Shown: positions 35,897 through 47,847 of the stretch, in pieces
How positions within the stretch are numbered: the stretch's first letter is position 1
Layout: each line of letters begins with the position of its first letter
From: Paramecium sonneborni
Taxonomy: Eukaryota > Ciliophora > Oligohymenophorea > Peniculida > Parameciidae
DNA length: 64,000 nt
Assembly: GCA_905182985.1 (NCBI GenBank)
Contig: CAJJDN010000118.1
Coordinates: forward strand, 117,825 to 181,824
Direction: 5' to 3'
Made by a program: the position numbers and the translations under genes
The notes under the pieces: model-generated
What the model was told of the DNA's origin: nothing
Database searches by the model: none
What the model saw: the letters and a program-made list of their open reading frames with translations, nothing else

Positions 35897-38098
35897 TCAT
35901 TATTCCGAAATTCTTTAGAGTATTTACATTTATCCATTCGATCCAGGAACAGATTCAGATGAAAAAAGCGTAACACATTATGAAAATGTTATTTATTAAT
36001 GACTATAAGGATCAACAATATTCAAATATTTTTGTATCTCAAGATCTCCAGCATCAAAATTTAATACATCTATTAAATTTCTGAATTCATTCTAAATAAT
36101 AAAAAAATCTTACTTCATCAATTATTCCATTAAGATCAGTATCCATTTATTTGAAAATAACAATAAATTTTTTTAAATACTTTTCATGAGACTTAAGTTA
36201 AAAGTCCAATATAATTTTTTGAAAAACCTAATAATCTAATTTATATTTATCCTTTTCCTATAAAATCATTAATTGTTCTTCTCTTGTAAGTCTTCGATCA
36301 TTTGTTTTTTGTGGAACAATATAATATTGTTTCAATTTTTCAAGTAATAATTCTGAATCTTCTTAATTATACATATATTTAATAATGTCAACTGCCTCTT
36401 CTTCATATAATTAACCATTAATTCTTTAATTAAGCATTTCTTTAATTTCAGCTTAGTGTTTCAATGGATGTTTACCTCTTAGATACATCTAAATAAAAAT
36501 AATAGTTACTTTTAATAATTCTTACATTGTATTTTTTACTTGAGTTTAGACAAATCTAAATTCTTCATCACATTCATTTTTTAAAATCTTTCCAAACACA
36601 GCAATATCATTATCTTCAGTAGCATATTTTTTTACAGAATTTATTATTGAAATTGCCCATTCAATTATGAGATTTTTAAGTCCATATTTTTGATTTAAAA
36701 ATGTATACATATGTTATTCCATGGTTTCTCTTGGCAATTTAGAATCAGAACATTTTTAATCAAATTTTTGTTTGCTTTCATAAATTTCATTTACAACATC
36801 TTTTAGTTATTTTAGTGTTAAATTCCTTATATTTACTTGTTGTGGCATAGAATTCGAATACTATGATTATTTTGATTAAAATATTTGATTATTGTTTTAT
36901 TAAATATTTTATGATGACAAATTTTTAGTGTAATGTTATGTCTAATAAGAATCAGTTTATTTTTAATTATTTTCATCATTAATCTTAGACTCTTTTTCTC
37001 CTTGAGAATGTTTTATCAATAAATCTAGATATCTTTTATTTTCTTTTTCTAATTCATTATTTATTTATTAAAGTTCTACTAATTCTTATCGAAGTCTATT
37101 TATAACTCCTTTTTCAGGTTATTATTATGATAAATCCAATTATTTTTAATTTAATTATAATTATGAAGTATTTTTAGAAGTTGATTTGACATTCTATACT
37201 ACATTGCTTAAATCATTAAAAATTGACAAATGTATATCATGAATTTTTGTAAAGATAAAATCTAATTATTTATTATTTTATTTGAAATGTTTGAGAATAG
37301 ACTTAAAGCAAATTTCATATAAATTATATTTAGCCTAAATTATTAAATTTATATTTTTACTGTTAAGATATATAAATTTGTTAAATGATCTGGGTTATTT
37401 TACTTAACTTTAGATTATAAATCTAACATAATTGTTCTTATTTATTAATCAAAAAGTTTATCTTCTTGGTCATCTTTTTTGTATTCCCTTATATTATCAT
37501 ATAGAATCTAAAAAATGAATAATAAATTACTGCCATCTATTCTAAATCATATTATTAAAGTGTAATTTCTTACTGAGCACTCATAGATATCTCTGATTAT
37601 TGTATAGTTTATTATTCTGAACTTTCATCAATTTGTTGTTAATCTTAGTTTATTTTTTAAGAATTCAAAATTTATAGATTTGGAAGAGATTCAATAATAA
37701 ATTATTCTTCTTCTTTGGAAGATAGACTAATTTCAAGTTGAATTAGATTAGGCATGGTTTATAATGCTTCAACAACTTATCCTATCTAAATATGATTTAA
37801 GATTATATAATTGTACTTCAGTAAAGATGTTATTTGTCAAACACAATACTTCAACAGTATCTAATAATCCTAAATCATCTGGTAATGAAGTTAAACGATT
37901 TCCATTTAAATTAAGCTTAATTTTTATAATTAATTAAGTACTTGTTTTAAATTGCTAAAATTTGCTAATTATGGGAGGAGTTCTTCTAAATTTGAGATTT
38001 ATCTTAATAGATAAATGTTATGAATACTTAGATTCTAAATTTAAAATGTCTACATTAGTTCCCTAAGTTTTGAGAATTTTAAAGACATCCATGTTTAA
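35897..38098 (-). CDS. leucine-rich repeat / coiled-coil / EF-hand protein
   Basis: About 709 residues with introns of 31 nt (after codon GAA near 37823), about 19 nt (near 37405, the least certain) and 22 nt (near 36102). The total is divisible by three. The N-terminus holds LRR text (LNLNGNRLTSLPDDLGLLD, VEVLCLTNNIF, MPNLIQLEISL). A Gln-rich linker and coiled coil follow (RLRQELVELQQINNELEKEN), then a helical region and one clear EF-hand loop, DTDLNGIIDENEF, with Asp, Asp, Asn and Glu at calcium-binding positions. A second, degenerate hand may follow. LRR plus EF-hand proteins are often ciliary or cortical in ciliates. The calcium-binding inference is strong, the location is not. Confidence 0.75.
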
Positions 38099-38304
38099 GA
38101 ATTAATTTGAAAAAATATAAATATATATAAAAATAGAGAATATGTAGTTAGAAGTTTCTTTTCGAATATAAGGAAAGAAATAAATAAGAAATAAATATGA
38201 TTATTTTGATAATAAATCATTTAATTAGTGCGTAATAAGTTGTGTTTAAATATTATTGAAGACATCGTGTTTTTCATATATTAAATTAATTAGTATTTAT
38301 AAAA

Positions 38305-39965
38305 ATGATACCATCATGCTAAAAATTAGCAAGATCAAGCAGAGTAATCTATAATTTTGCTGTAGCTAATTAAACAAGATATGTAATAATTAAATAATAT
38401 GATTAGAGTTCTTCTTAATTACAATATTATTAGAGTTTAAGAATTCACAAAGATAAAACTATACCTTCAATTTTAAATAATTTATTGATTAATCACATAT
38501 TAAAATATGATTGGGTTGTAGATTAAGGTCCAAAACTGTTTGATTTACTTTATGCTATTTGTGGAACAAGATTGTCTAATTTTCTCATTAATCAGACGAT
38601 TGGAAAAGTATTCACAGCAGGAGAAAACATTGAAAGTGTAGAAAGATATCTGTCTTCATCAAATAATAGTAATAATATATTATAATCTTTTAAGAAATTT
38701 CCTATATTATTGATTACTGTTCAGAAGCAGTAGAGGGGATAGATGATTGTGAAAAATTTTATGATGAGAATAGTTCTGTATTTAGATAAACAGTTTTAGA
38801 ATGTGCAAAGAAACCAGAAAAGAAGAATATGATTGCAATTAAAGTTTCTAGCTTAATTGACATGAACTTACTGAAGTAAATCAATAAAGCAAGGTTGAAT
38901 ATTTTTGAATTATTCTATAAAATTAGTTAGGGCAAATAAACCATTAATATTCAATAAGTTCTTTATATTAATTTTATTTAGGTATTCAACTATCTTTAAG
39001 AGTAAGGAATTAATTTAAATGAAAACGAATAAAAATAATTTATTAAAGATGTTTTAAAATTCAATAAAAATGAAAGTCAAATTGATGAAATAACATGGAG
39101 ATATAGAGTTCAACCTATTTTTATGTTTGAAACTGAACTAAATAAAAATCCAGCAATTAAATATTTTAATAATCTAAATGATAAACAACTATTTTTATTT
39201 GAATAGTTTATAGAAAGAATTAAATATTTCATGGATCCGGCTTTATAAAATCAAATTTGTGTTATGGTAGATGCTGAATAAACTTATTTATAATGGGCTA
39301 TAGATAGTTTCTCTGAATAAATGGAATCATATTATAATTAAAATTAAACTCTAGTTTTTAATACTTTCTAGAGTTATCTAAGATAAACTAAAAATAGAGT
39401 GGATTATGAAATAGCTAAAGCTGAAATGTTCAAATTGAATATTGGTATTAAAATGGTTAGAGGAGCTTATATGGTTGAAGAAACTAAGTTGGCTAAAGAA
39501 TAAAATAAAGAAAATCCAATTAATGATGGATATGAAGCTACTACTGCAATGATTTAAAGAAACTTAGAAAAACTTATTTTAAACATTCGAAAATCACCTA
39601 CTAAAGTTTTTGTGGCTAGTCATAATGAATAAACAGTAGAATTTGTTAAAGAAGTAATGAATAGGCATTCTATTCCTAATCAAGGAGGTATTTATTATTA
39701 TTTAAACATTATTTTAGATGTATTATTTGCTTAATTGTATGGATTATCTGATCATGTCACCTATTAATTAGCTAGTGAAGTATATAAAATTAATTACATA
39801 ATTTAGGGATATAAAATTTATAAATATGTACCTTTTGGAAAAACTGAGATTATGATTCCTTATTTAATGAGAAGAGCATAAGAAACTAAAAAAGTACTAC
39901 AATCAAGTTCTTTGTAAACACTTTTGCTGATTGATGAATTAAAATACAGATTTTATTTGAAATGA
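38305..39965 (+). CDS. PRODH: proline dehydrogenase (mitochondrial)
   Basis: A 517-residue FAD enzyme that oxidises proline to pyrroline-5-carboxylate in mitochondria, the first step of proline catabolism. Four introns fit (26, 24, 30 and 27 nt) and the summed length is divisible by three. Family blocks appear in order: FTAGENIESVERYL, VMVDAEQTYLQWAID, FNTFQSYL, IKMVRGAYMVEETKLA, VFVASHNEQTVEF, QLYGLSDHVTYQLA and KYVPFGKTEIMIPYLMRRA. The last block carries the conserved YLxRRA arginines that bind proline. The first ~50 residues are basic and Ser-rich, as expected for a mitochondrial import sequence. A long insert between residues ~150 and 260 is typical of eukaryotic PRODH. Confidence 0.93.
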
Positions 39966-40022
39966 TTATGTTAAATATATATTGTAAATAATGATTCTTT
40001 TTTGAATGTATATGCAAATGTA

Positions 40023-40304
40023 TCAGATAATATCATCATGATAATTTCTATATCTAGTTAATCTAACTGAATTTTCTGCATAAGCAAATTGATGCGTGTT
40101 GTATGTTGCTATGATATATATTCATACTTATATACTTAAAAATGGGATAAGACTTGATGCTGCAAATATTGTCCTGGCAGTAAAGTTGTAAATATGTTAA
40201 ACTGTTTAGAAGCTTTGTAATCCAAATACAAAATTCCAAGGCCATGTGACAAGTTTTCTAACTGAATTTCTTTGATCCACAAAATCTAATGTTCTTTCAG
40301 ACAT
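40023..40304 (-). CDS. small conserved-looking hypothetical protein
   Basis: An 84-residue protein (MSERTLDFVDQRNSVRKL at the start) with one in-phase-restoring 27-nt intron (40109-40135). It has a single weakly hydrophobic middle segment (FTARTIFAASSLIPF) and no Cys. The normal amino-acid mix, clean ATG/TGA and standard intron argue that it is real. Its stop is only 57 bp from the convergent proline dehydrogenase stop. Function unknown. Confidence 0.65.
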
Positions 40305-40379
40305 TATTAATTAATATATATATATATTATTAGATATATTTTAATATATTATCTATAACTTTTTTTTTATACTAATAGG

Positions 40380-40950
40380 CACTTGTACAAATGATCCAAA
40401 AGCTCATTAGAGTAAAAAAATTTATATTTAAAATTTTTATGGAGAAGTATCATATTGGACTTTAAAAATATAAAATACTTTTAGAATTAAGTAAGTAAAA
40501 TAAATAAAAGAAATGAATTATTATTAAATTATCTAAAAGAGTGGATTGAATATAATAAACAATTGATGATTTCAGAGTTTTCAAAATAATTTAAGGAATA
40601 AATTTAGAAGACTTTAGCCAAAAAAAATAAAGTTTCCTAAAGAGTTCAATAGAATAGATAATTATAAAATAGTTGTGGATAAATTAAAAAACAAATTGGT
40701 TCCTTTTCTTAGGATTTTTGTGGTCTTGAAATTAATTTTTGAATGGTGGAGTTCTATTTTCAAATGACGATATTTTTAGTAAATAGTTTATAATAACTTC
40801 TATCATTCGATTGGTATATATAGATAAAATAAAAAAGGAATCACAGATTAATTTGGAATTGCTCATGGAAAAGGAATTGATTAAGAATAAGATTAAGAAT
40901 TTAATTTTGAAAATAAATAAATTCAAAGTGAATTTGATATTATATTTTTT
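40380..40950 (+). pseudogene. possible decayed helical-protein gene
   Basis: Plus-strand text such as NYLKEWIEYNKQLMISEFS, KQFKEQIQKTLAKKNKVSQ and, in other frames, NGGVLFSNDDIFSKQF and ELLMEKELIKNKIKNL looks coding. It switches frames several times and meets TGAs without obvious introns. Either a degraded gene or one whose introns were not resolved. Confidence 0.3.
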
Positions 40951-40959
40951 AAATATGTT

Positions 40960-42480
40960 TCATTTGTTCTTCCAAATTTAAATATCTTTTGTTTTATCAT
41001 TCCAAACAATTAAATAATCTGCATTTATTGAAATCGTTGCAAATAATGAACTACTTGGAAATTCAATAGTTTATAATAAGCTAAATTTATTATTTTGAAG
41101 CTTTCTTACTATATACAGATTCTTTGCGTGTTTACTTAATATGATATGTTATTTCTTGTGGAATATTGATGGACATAAATAATAACCATCTGCTTATTAT
41201 TCCTTCATATTAATTTTTTTTAATAACTTATAATTTAACAAAGTCTTATCAAACAAATAAACTTAAGCTACTCCATTACCATATCTCTACCAAAAGAATG
41301 CAACATTAGATACAAAAATTATCCTATAACCATAATCATCATTTTATATTATTTATAATTTCTTCCATAATTTATCTTCTCCTAAATCCCAAACTATTAT
41401 AGATTTATCTCTACTAGAAGATATCAACTAAGTCTCTTTTGGATTTAATGAAATACAATAGACTGAACCTGAATGACCAATCAAAGATTGATATAATTCA
41501 AATTTATTATCAATATTTTTCACCCAAACTTTAATTGAATTATCCAAACTACAAGAGTATATGAAATCATCAGTTTAATTTATAATTAGACAACAAATAC
41601 TATTTGTGTGATCATTTAAAATCTAATCACATTTCCAATTATTCTTTGATTATTCCTTCCATATCATTATTTAAGAATCACATGCACCTGAAACAAAAAG
41701 TTATAAATTTTAACTAAATGTGAGACAATTCACATTGTAATTATGTCCTGTTAGTGTTTATAATTAAGTCAATTAATCTTAATCAAATTTCCAAATTATT
41801 ATATCTTTTCCACTTCCAGAAACTACAATATTTCCTGGTTTGTTAATTGCCAATGCATAACAATCTAATTACTATTTAATACTGTTAATTTATTCAAAAT
41901 TGATTGGCCTTATTTTAACTTCTTAATGATTTTATTATACTATCTTCTTGATTTCGACATGTATCGTTAAACTATTTTTTTTTATTTCTTATAATAATTC
42001 CTTCTCTTTAGTCAAAATCCTTTCTAAATTTAAATTACCAACATGATTGTTATCATTATCTTCTTCAATCAATTTCTCACTTAATATCTAAGAGATTTCT
42101 TTTAGTTTTCTTAAATCCATTTCTTCTCTTAATTATTTTACATAATTAATTTCTCTTTCTATAGCCTTTATGAATTAATGTTTATAATCTTCTGTTGTTT
42201 CAATTAAAGAATTCATATATTTCAATGCTTATTCTCGATATTGTTGAAATTATTTTAACAAATGATCTAATTGAGGAACTTTTGAATTTTTAAAGTTTAA
42301 AAATTTTTAAATCGTTTTACTTTCAAGACTTTACCATAATTTCATAGCTTCTTCAAAATTTGTAAGAGTTTAATTTTCAGTATCACAATCATTGCAAAAA
42401 ATTCTTTTTTCTTAATTCTTTTATAAGTTTAATTAAGTTATTGGTTTCTGATGATAAGGACATAAAATTGTAGAACCCAT
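40960..42480 (-). CDS. zinc-finger (B-box-like) coiled-coil WD40 protein
   Basis: Intron-free gene of 506 residues. Residues ~7-40 contain C-P-Y-H and C-N-D-C pairs (ILCPYHQKP, RIFCNDCDTEN), a small zinc-binding module. Residues ~50-230 are coiled coil. The rest is a WD40 propeller with clear repeats: VVSGSGKDIIIWKFD, LTGHNYNVNCLTFS, FVSGACDSQIMIWK, IYSCSLDNSIKVWV, LIGHSGSVYCISL and LISSSRDKSIIVWDLG. The GH and WD dipeptides fall at canonical spacing. It is paralogous in layout to 5072-6628 but with better-preserved repeats. Presumably a scaffold; the partner is unknown. Confidence 0.88.
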
Positions 42481-42744
42481 TAAGTTAAAAATTAAAGTTG
42501 TGTTGATATAATAATAAAAAATAATAAATGAGAATCAAATAAATAAATAATTTTATTTTAAAACTCTTTCATTACATCTAAGAAATTGTTATATATAAAT
42601 TATCATGAAACTATTTAATCAAAAAATGAGATTATTTTCTATTTAAATATTTTTTAGATATTGCTGAAAATATTTTCTCTAAATAAAAAATAATTATTTA
42701 TTAAATAGTGTCATGATAAATTAAATTTAAATCATAAAAAGTCT

Positions 42745-43341
42745 TCATATTAATTTGTCTATCTTTTTCTCATGAAACATTCTATGAGGTGATGAATTAT
42801 TATGACCACTTGGAGCTGTATGTTTTCTCACTTATAAATTAGGATTAATTGGAATTTTAATTTAGTCTGGTTTTTGACGAAAGAACGGCGATGCTAAATT
42901 ACATCTTTAAGATTCGGTTTATTTTTTAAATTTGCTTAACTATTCTTTTGATTATATTATAGAATTTAATCTGTCTTAAAGTAATTAGTTTTATCGCTTT
43001 AATTGTATATGCTCTAACTAGTAGTCATTCATTTAATTTTTCCAATTATATTCTTTTTTTTCATAAAATTTTAAGCTTTCTTTTAGTTGTTTATTTTCCT
43101 CCTCTAACTCTTGAATTTTATCTATAATTGATTGATTATTAGAATTTTAAAGTCCACTTGATATAGAAGTTTCTTGAAATTCTTCAATGTCAACAAAAGA
43201 GACAATTTTTGGCACATTTTATCTAAAACGAGTTTAACTTTTATCTGAGAGAGAATTTATACTATTCCAATTTAAAGTTTGTTCACTATTTGAAAGAAGA
43301 TTAGTAAGTTAATCAATAGTTAAAGTTATATGTTCTTACAT
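42745..43341 (-). CDS. small coiled-coil protein
   Basis: Single exon of 198 residues. The middle is a predicted coiled coil (IQELEEENKQLKESLKFYE, QLEHIQLKRQNQLLQDRLN) flanked by Ser/Asn/Gln-rich, probably disordered ends, the last being basic (VRKHTAPSGHNNSSPHRM). No domain was recognised. Its 5' part (42888 onward) lies in duplicate block 3 and recurs as a headless/tailless copy at 43960-44413. Confidence 0.7.
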
Positions 43342-43734
43342 ATTAATATTATTGACAATCAATCATAAAATTAATACATTATAAACCCAGTAATTAACTA
43401 TTAATGAATAATTACAAACGATGAGCATTTTAATTAAAGAAGGGATATCATTTATTTTTTTAAGTCTAATAAATAAACTGTTAATACTAACAGAAAAATT
43501 TTGATAAAGAAATAAAATATCATAATAATGTAATTAAAAGAAAAATATAATTTATTCTTATCTACAAAAATAATTTTAAAATAATTAAATAAATGAGTTG
43601 CCTTTTCGTTTCTAATAATTCTGAATTCGGAAATTTTGATTTAATTTTATTATAGAATAGAAATGCATGATTAATAATGATCTTCTATAAAAAAATCATT
43701 AGAACATACAACTTAATTTATTAACTTTAGGAAT
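42888..43734. repeat. direct duplicate, copy 1 (847 bp), ends at the N run
   Basis: Identical by eye to 43960-44806 (offset 1,072). The copies flank the 225-N gap, so this is again most simply a contig overlap that was scaffolded with an estimated gap. Confidence 0.9.
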
Positions 43735-43959
43735 NNNNNNNNNNNNNNNNNNNNNNNNNNNNNNNNNNNNNNNNNNNNNNNNNNNNNNNNNNNNNNNNNN
43801 NNNNNNNNNNNNNNNNNNNNNNNNNNNNNNNNNNNNNNNNNNNNNNNNNNNNNNNNNNNNNNNNNNNNNNNNNNNNNNNNNNNNNNNNNNNNNNNNNNNN
43901 NNNNNNNNNNNNNNNNNNNNNNNNNNNNNNNNNNNNNNNNNNNNNNNNNNNNNNNNNNN
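43735..43959. other. assembly gap (225 N)
   Basis: Run of unknown bases between two copies of the same 847-bp sequence. If the copies are one locus, the gap has negative true length and no sequence is missing here. Confidence 0.95.
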
Positions 43960-44806
43960 GCGATGCTAAATTACATCTTTAAGATTCGGTTTATTTTTTA
44001 AATTTGCTTAACTATTCTTTTGATTATATTATAGAATTTAATCTGTCTTAAAGTAATTAGTTTTATCGCTTTAATTGTATATGCTCTAACTAGTAGTCAT
44101 TCATTTAATTTTTCCAATTATATTCTTTTTTTTCATAAAATTTTAAGCTTTCTTTTAGTTGTTTATTTTCCTCCTCTAACTCTTGAATTTTATCTATAAT
44201 TGATTGATTATTAGAATTTTAAAGTCCACTTGATATAGAAGTTTCTTGAAATTCTTCAATGTCAACAAAAGAGACAATTTTTGGCACATTTTATCTAAAA
44301 CGAGTTTAACTTTTATCTGAGAGAGAATTTATACTATTCCAATTTAAAGTTTGTTCACTATTTGAAAGAAGATTAGTAAGTTAATCAATAGTTAAAGTTA
44401 TATGTTCTTACATATTAATATTATTGACAATCAATCATAAAATTAATACATTATAAACCCAGTAATTAACTATTAATGAATAATTACAAACGATGAGCAT
44501 TTTAATTAAAGAAGGGATATCATTTATTTTTTTAAGTCTAATAAATAAACTGTTAATACTAACAGAAAAATTTTGATAAAGAAATAAAATATCATAATAA
44601 TGTAATTAAAAGAAAAATATAATTTATTCTTATCTACAAAAATAATTTTAAAATAATTAAATAAATGAGTTGCCTTTTCGTTTCTAATAATTCTGAATTC
44701 GGAAATTTTGATTTAATTTTATTATAGAATAGAAATGCATGATTAATAATGATCTTCTATAAAAAAATCATTAGAACATACAACTTAATTTATTAACTTT
44801 AGGAAT
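43960..44806. repeat. direct duplicate, copy 2 (847 bp)
   Basis: Second copy of 42888-43734. It contains the 5' two-thirds of the small coiled-coil gene on the minus strand (start at 44413), truncated by the gap. It is probably an artefact and should not be counted as another gene. Confidence 0.9.
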
Positions 44807-45384
44807 CGAAAATGAACCAAAAATTTATATTAATTTATTTTGAATATGGCAATTAACCTAAATGATGCTTAAATAATTGTTTACAAAATCATCCTATCAA
44901 TGAATGCTATTAGAATATTAAGTGATTAAAATAACATAATTATTAGAAGCTATTTTTAATTTTTACTGAGATTGGATTAGTCTTTTGATAGTGAATTTAT
45001 AATTTAGTAGTGAATTAGTTAACATAATAATTATATTTTTTAAACTAGTATCTATATAGATTATATTAAACATCTTGAAGATTCTGAGAGAGGTCAATTA
45101 TAAATTTTGAAATTTCATAAATTCCTCTTGATTATATTTTAGAAACAGAATTTGTAAACTCTTTACCATTAAGTTCATTACTTTGGATTTATAATATTTT
45201 TGTCACTTTGATTTTATTTGCTTCTTACTGCACATGCCTTTAAGTATTCTAAAACCTAAGTGCGTGTTGATATTTGCAAATATAGGGTATTATTATTTGA
45301 AGAATAAATGGCAATCTCTATTTTATATTGATTTCGTTTATGTGATTTTAAATATTGTAGACAAGCAAGTATGAGGAATAAAAA
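44807..45384. other. no coherent gene
   Basis: Short open stretches on the plus strand (for example LKHLEDSERGQLQILKFHKF near 45070-45130) do not join into a sensible product. Possibly the edge of another decayed gene. Confidence 0.35.
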
Positions 45385-46410
45385 CTTATGAATGGTGTGA
45401 TTTTTAAGAACCAGAGAGAAATCTATCTATTTTTTTATTATTTTCTATTTGTTGATTCAACTCTTACTCAAATTCATTTTTTCTTTGAAAGTTTTCATTT
45501 TTCTTTTTTGATATTTCATTATTTATGTTAAAAGATTTCTCTTTTATTAATATTTGACATTCATCTCTATTATACTTTAATCTATCTATAGAAATAAATT
45601 TTACTTTAATTTATCATAAGATTATTGTAAAAATTAAAATTTTTGTTCTCAAATTCCATCTGTTTTGTTTACAGCGATTTTCAATCCATTTAAATATCAG
45701 AAATTCTTTATGCAATTCTACTTAATATTCCTTCTTTATTTAAATCAATTAATTTTTTGCCCTAATTCTTATTTATTTTTTTTAAGCTTTCTTCTATTTA
45801 TTTCAATTCTCATCTAAACAATTATTTTTTATACTCTCTATCATTTTATTTAGTGAATGTTTCTAAAATATGAAAAAGTTTACCTTGATTCATTTAATTT
45901 TTTTTATTAAAGAGAATTATTAAATTAAATTTCAATTTAATATAGATATTAAGCTAATTTATCTTCATTACTTTAATCTATTTGTATTAGTTTCTTCTTG
46001 TTTTTTTAAAGCATCAGCTTGTATTTTGATTAATTGATCTTTCATTTTTGATAAATTTTCTTTGTGTTAATGTATTTCTAATAATATAAGTTAGAATTTA
46101 CTTAAAATTTTTCATTATTTATAAAAATAAGTATTCTCATCTTTTTTTTTGATTTTAGATATTAATATTTGAACTTAAATGTAGAATCACTTCTTATTAT
46201 TTTTCTGTAATAATACAATGAGTTCTTTCTTTATTTGAAACCCTTTGATTATGTATTTTTAATTGTTCTAATCTGGATTCAAATTAGAATCACAATGATA
46301 TGATAATTTATTAGACTCAATATTGTTAAAATCAAAAAATTTTATAATAGCAGGTTTAATTTTACAGTTACAAAATCAAACGAATTTGCTTTAATTTATT
46401 GATACATATT
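45385..46410 (-). pseudogene. decayed coiled-coil gene(s) with in-frame TGAs
   Basis: From ATG 45893 the frame reads MNQGKLFHILETFTKQ and continues in perfect coiled-coil style (QIEESLKKINKNQGKKLI, RIAQRISDIQMD), interrupted by TGA at two points. It then needs frame changes to reach the matching text (DECQILIKEKSFNINNEIS, FEQELNQQIENNKKIDRFL). A second piece upstream (46400-45965) likewise runs KKELIVLLQKNNKK-TGA-FYIQ and FYKQ-TGA-KILSKF, then KMKDQLIKIQADALKKQ. Conserved coding flavour with scattered stops and shifts indicates one or two dead genes. Confidence 0.55.
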
Positions 46411-46426
46411 TTATAATATAAAATAT

Positions 46427-47720
46427 TCAAAATATTGAACAATCAACTTATATTTAATTTGGATCATCTTCCTCATTTTCTTCTTATTTAGCTAATTGTT
46501 TTTCAAATTCACCTAACTGAAATTCCTCTAATTTAGAAGCATTTCCATTTTTGATGGTACTATTAGGTCCTGGTAAAATCTTAAAGTAAAATTATAAGAT
46601 TACCTAAGCTATTTGATTTTTGATATTTTAATTTAGTTACTAAGGAAATTCAATATTGAATTAAATATGTAAATCTCCATAATGCAATTCATCTTTAAAT
46701 GTTGGTAATCCTTTTTCTTTAACTGTCATTATTTAATTTGGTCTGATAATTTTAGTTGTTGTCACATTAATAATTTTATCATCTAAAGTTTCTAAATCTA
46801 AACTTATTCCTGTAAGTGCTTCTTTAAGTGAAATTGTTTTCTAATAGAATAAATCTGTTCCCTTTCTCATATATTAAGGATGCTATTCAATTTGTAGATA
46901 AACATGAACATCTCCACTCTCAAATCCTGGCTAAATTTTATCAAAAAGGATTTGCTTACTTTCTAGTTTCCTTTACCGTATAATTTAACACAATATCCAT
47001 CTGGAACTCCTTTCTCAATTGGAATTTCTATTTCTACTTATCCATCTATTCTTCCTTCTCCATTACATTATTTACATTCATTTCCTTTTACAAAAATCTT
47101 ACCTTTTCTATTTTAATAGTATTAATATTATACCCTTTACAATCAGGACAAGGAGCTTATTGTACTACATTCAATCCATGTTAAACTTATACAAGCATTT
47201 ATATAAATTTTTATCCTCGGCAACTTTAACAATCATTAGATTATTTTCCTCCTTAACCTTAACAACTTTCACATGTTTTTTAAATTTTATTTAAAATTGT
47301 TTTATGATATGCTCCTTGATATACATCTTTTAATGTTATTTTATGTTCTAATTTATAAGGATCACATTTTTTAAATTATTAATTCTTTACATTTAGTTTT
47401 CTCAATAATCCTTGTTTACCTTATTTATCATATATTTTTTTTTTCTCTGGATCAGAGAGAACTTCATTTGCTTTTTGTATTAATTAAAATTTTTATTAGC
47501 TTCCTCCAGGTCGATCTGGATGATATTTTTTGGCTAATTTTTTATAAGCCTATTTAACTTCAGCTATATCTGATTAAGGAGGGATCTCTAATATTTCATA
47601 TAACTCCTTATTATCTACATCTTTTTATTAAGGAATTTAATCATAAAAATTATCATTCATTTCTGAATCATCAAATTATTAAAAACCTCCAAATGGACCA
47701 GAAAATGGAAATCCAAACAT
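46427..47720 (-). CDS. type I DnaJ/Hsp40 co-chaperone (DNAJA-like)
   Basis: A 404-residue Hsp70 co-chaperone with introns 47108-47133 (26), 46931-46959 (29) and 46580-46603 (24). Residues ~38-105 form the J domain with KKYHPDRPGG (HPD at 67-69). The zinc region carries four CxxCxGxG-type motifs (CESCQGQG, CQSCRGQ, CPDCKGKG, CKQCNGEG). The two C-terminal client-binding beta domains follow (GVPDGYCVKLYGKGNQ, LPTFKDELHYGDL). The usual Gly/Phe linker after the J domain is essentially absent, and the C-terminus ends in CSIF, a CaaX-like prenylation signal as in Ydj1/DNAJA. Cytosolic or ER-surface action is expected. Confidence 0.93.
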
Positions 47721-47847
47721 TTTTTTTATTTATTATATTTATAAATTTTTATCATGAAAAATCAAATTTAGGGAAGATATTAATTAATCCATAGACTTAA
47801 ATTCAATAAATTTATATATGTATCATAAGTTTACAAATAAATTATGA

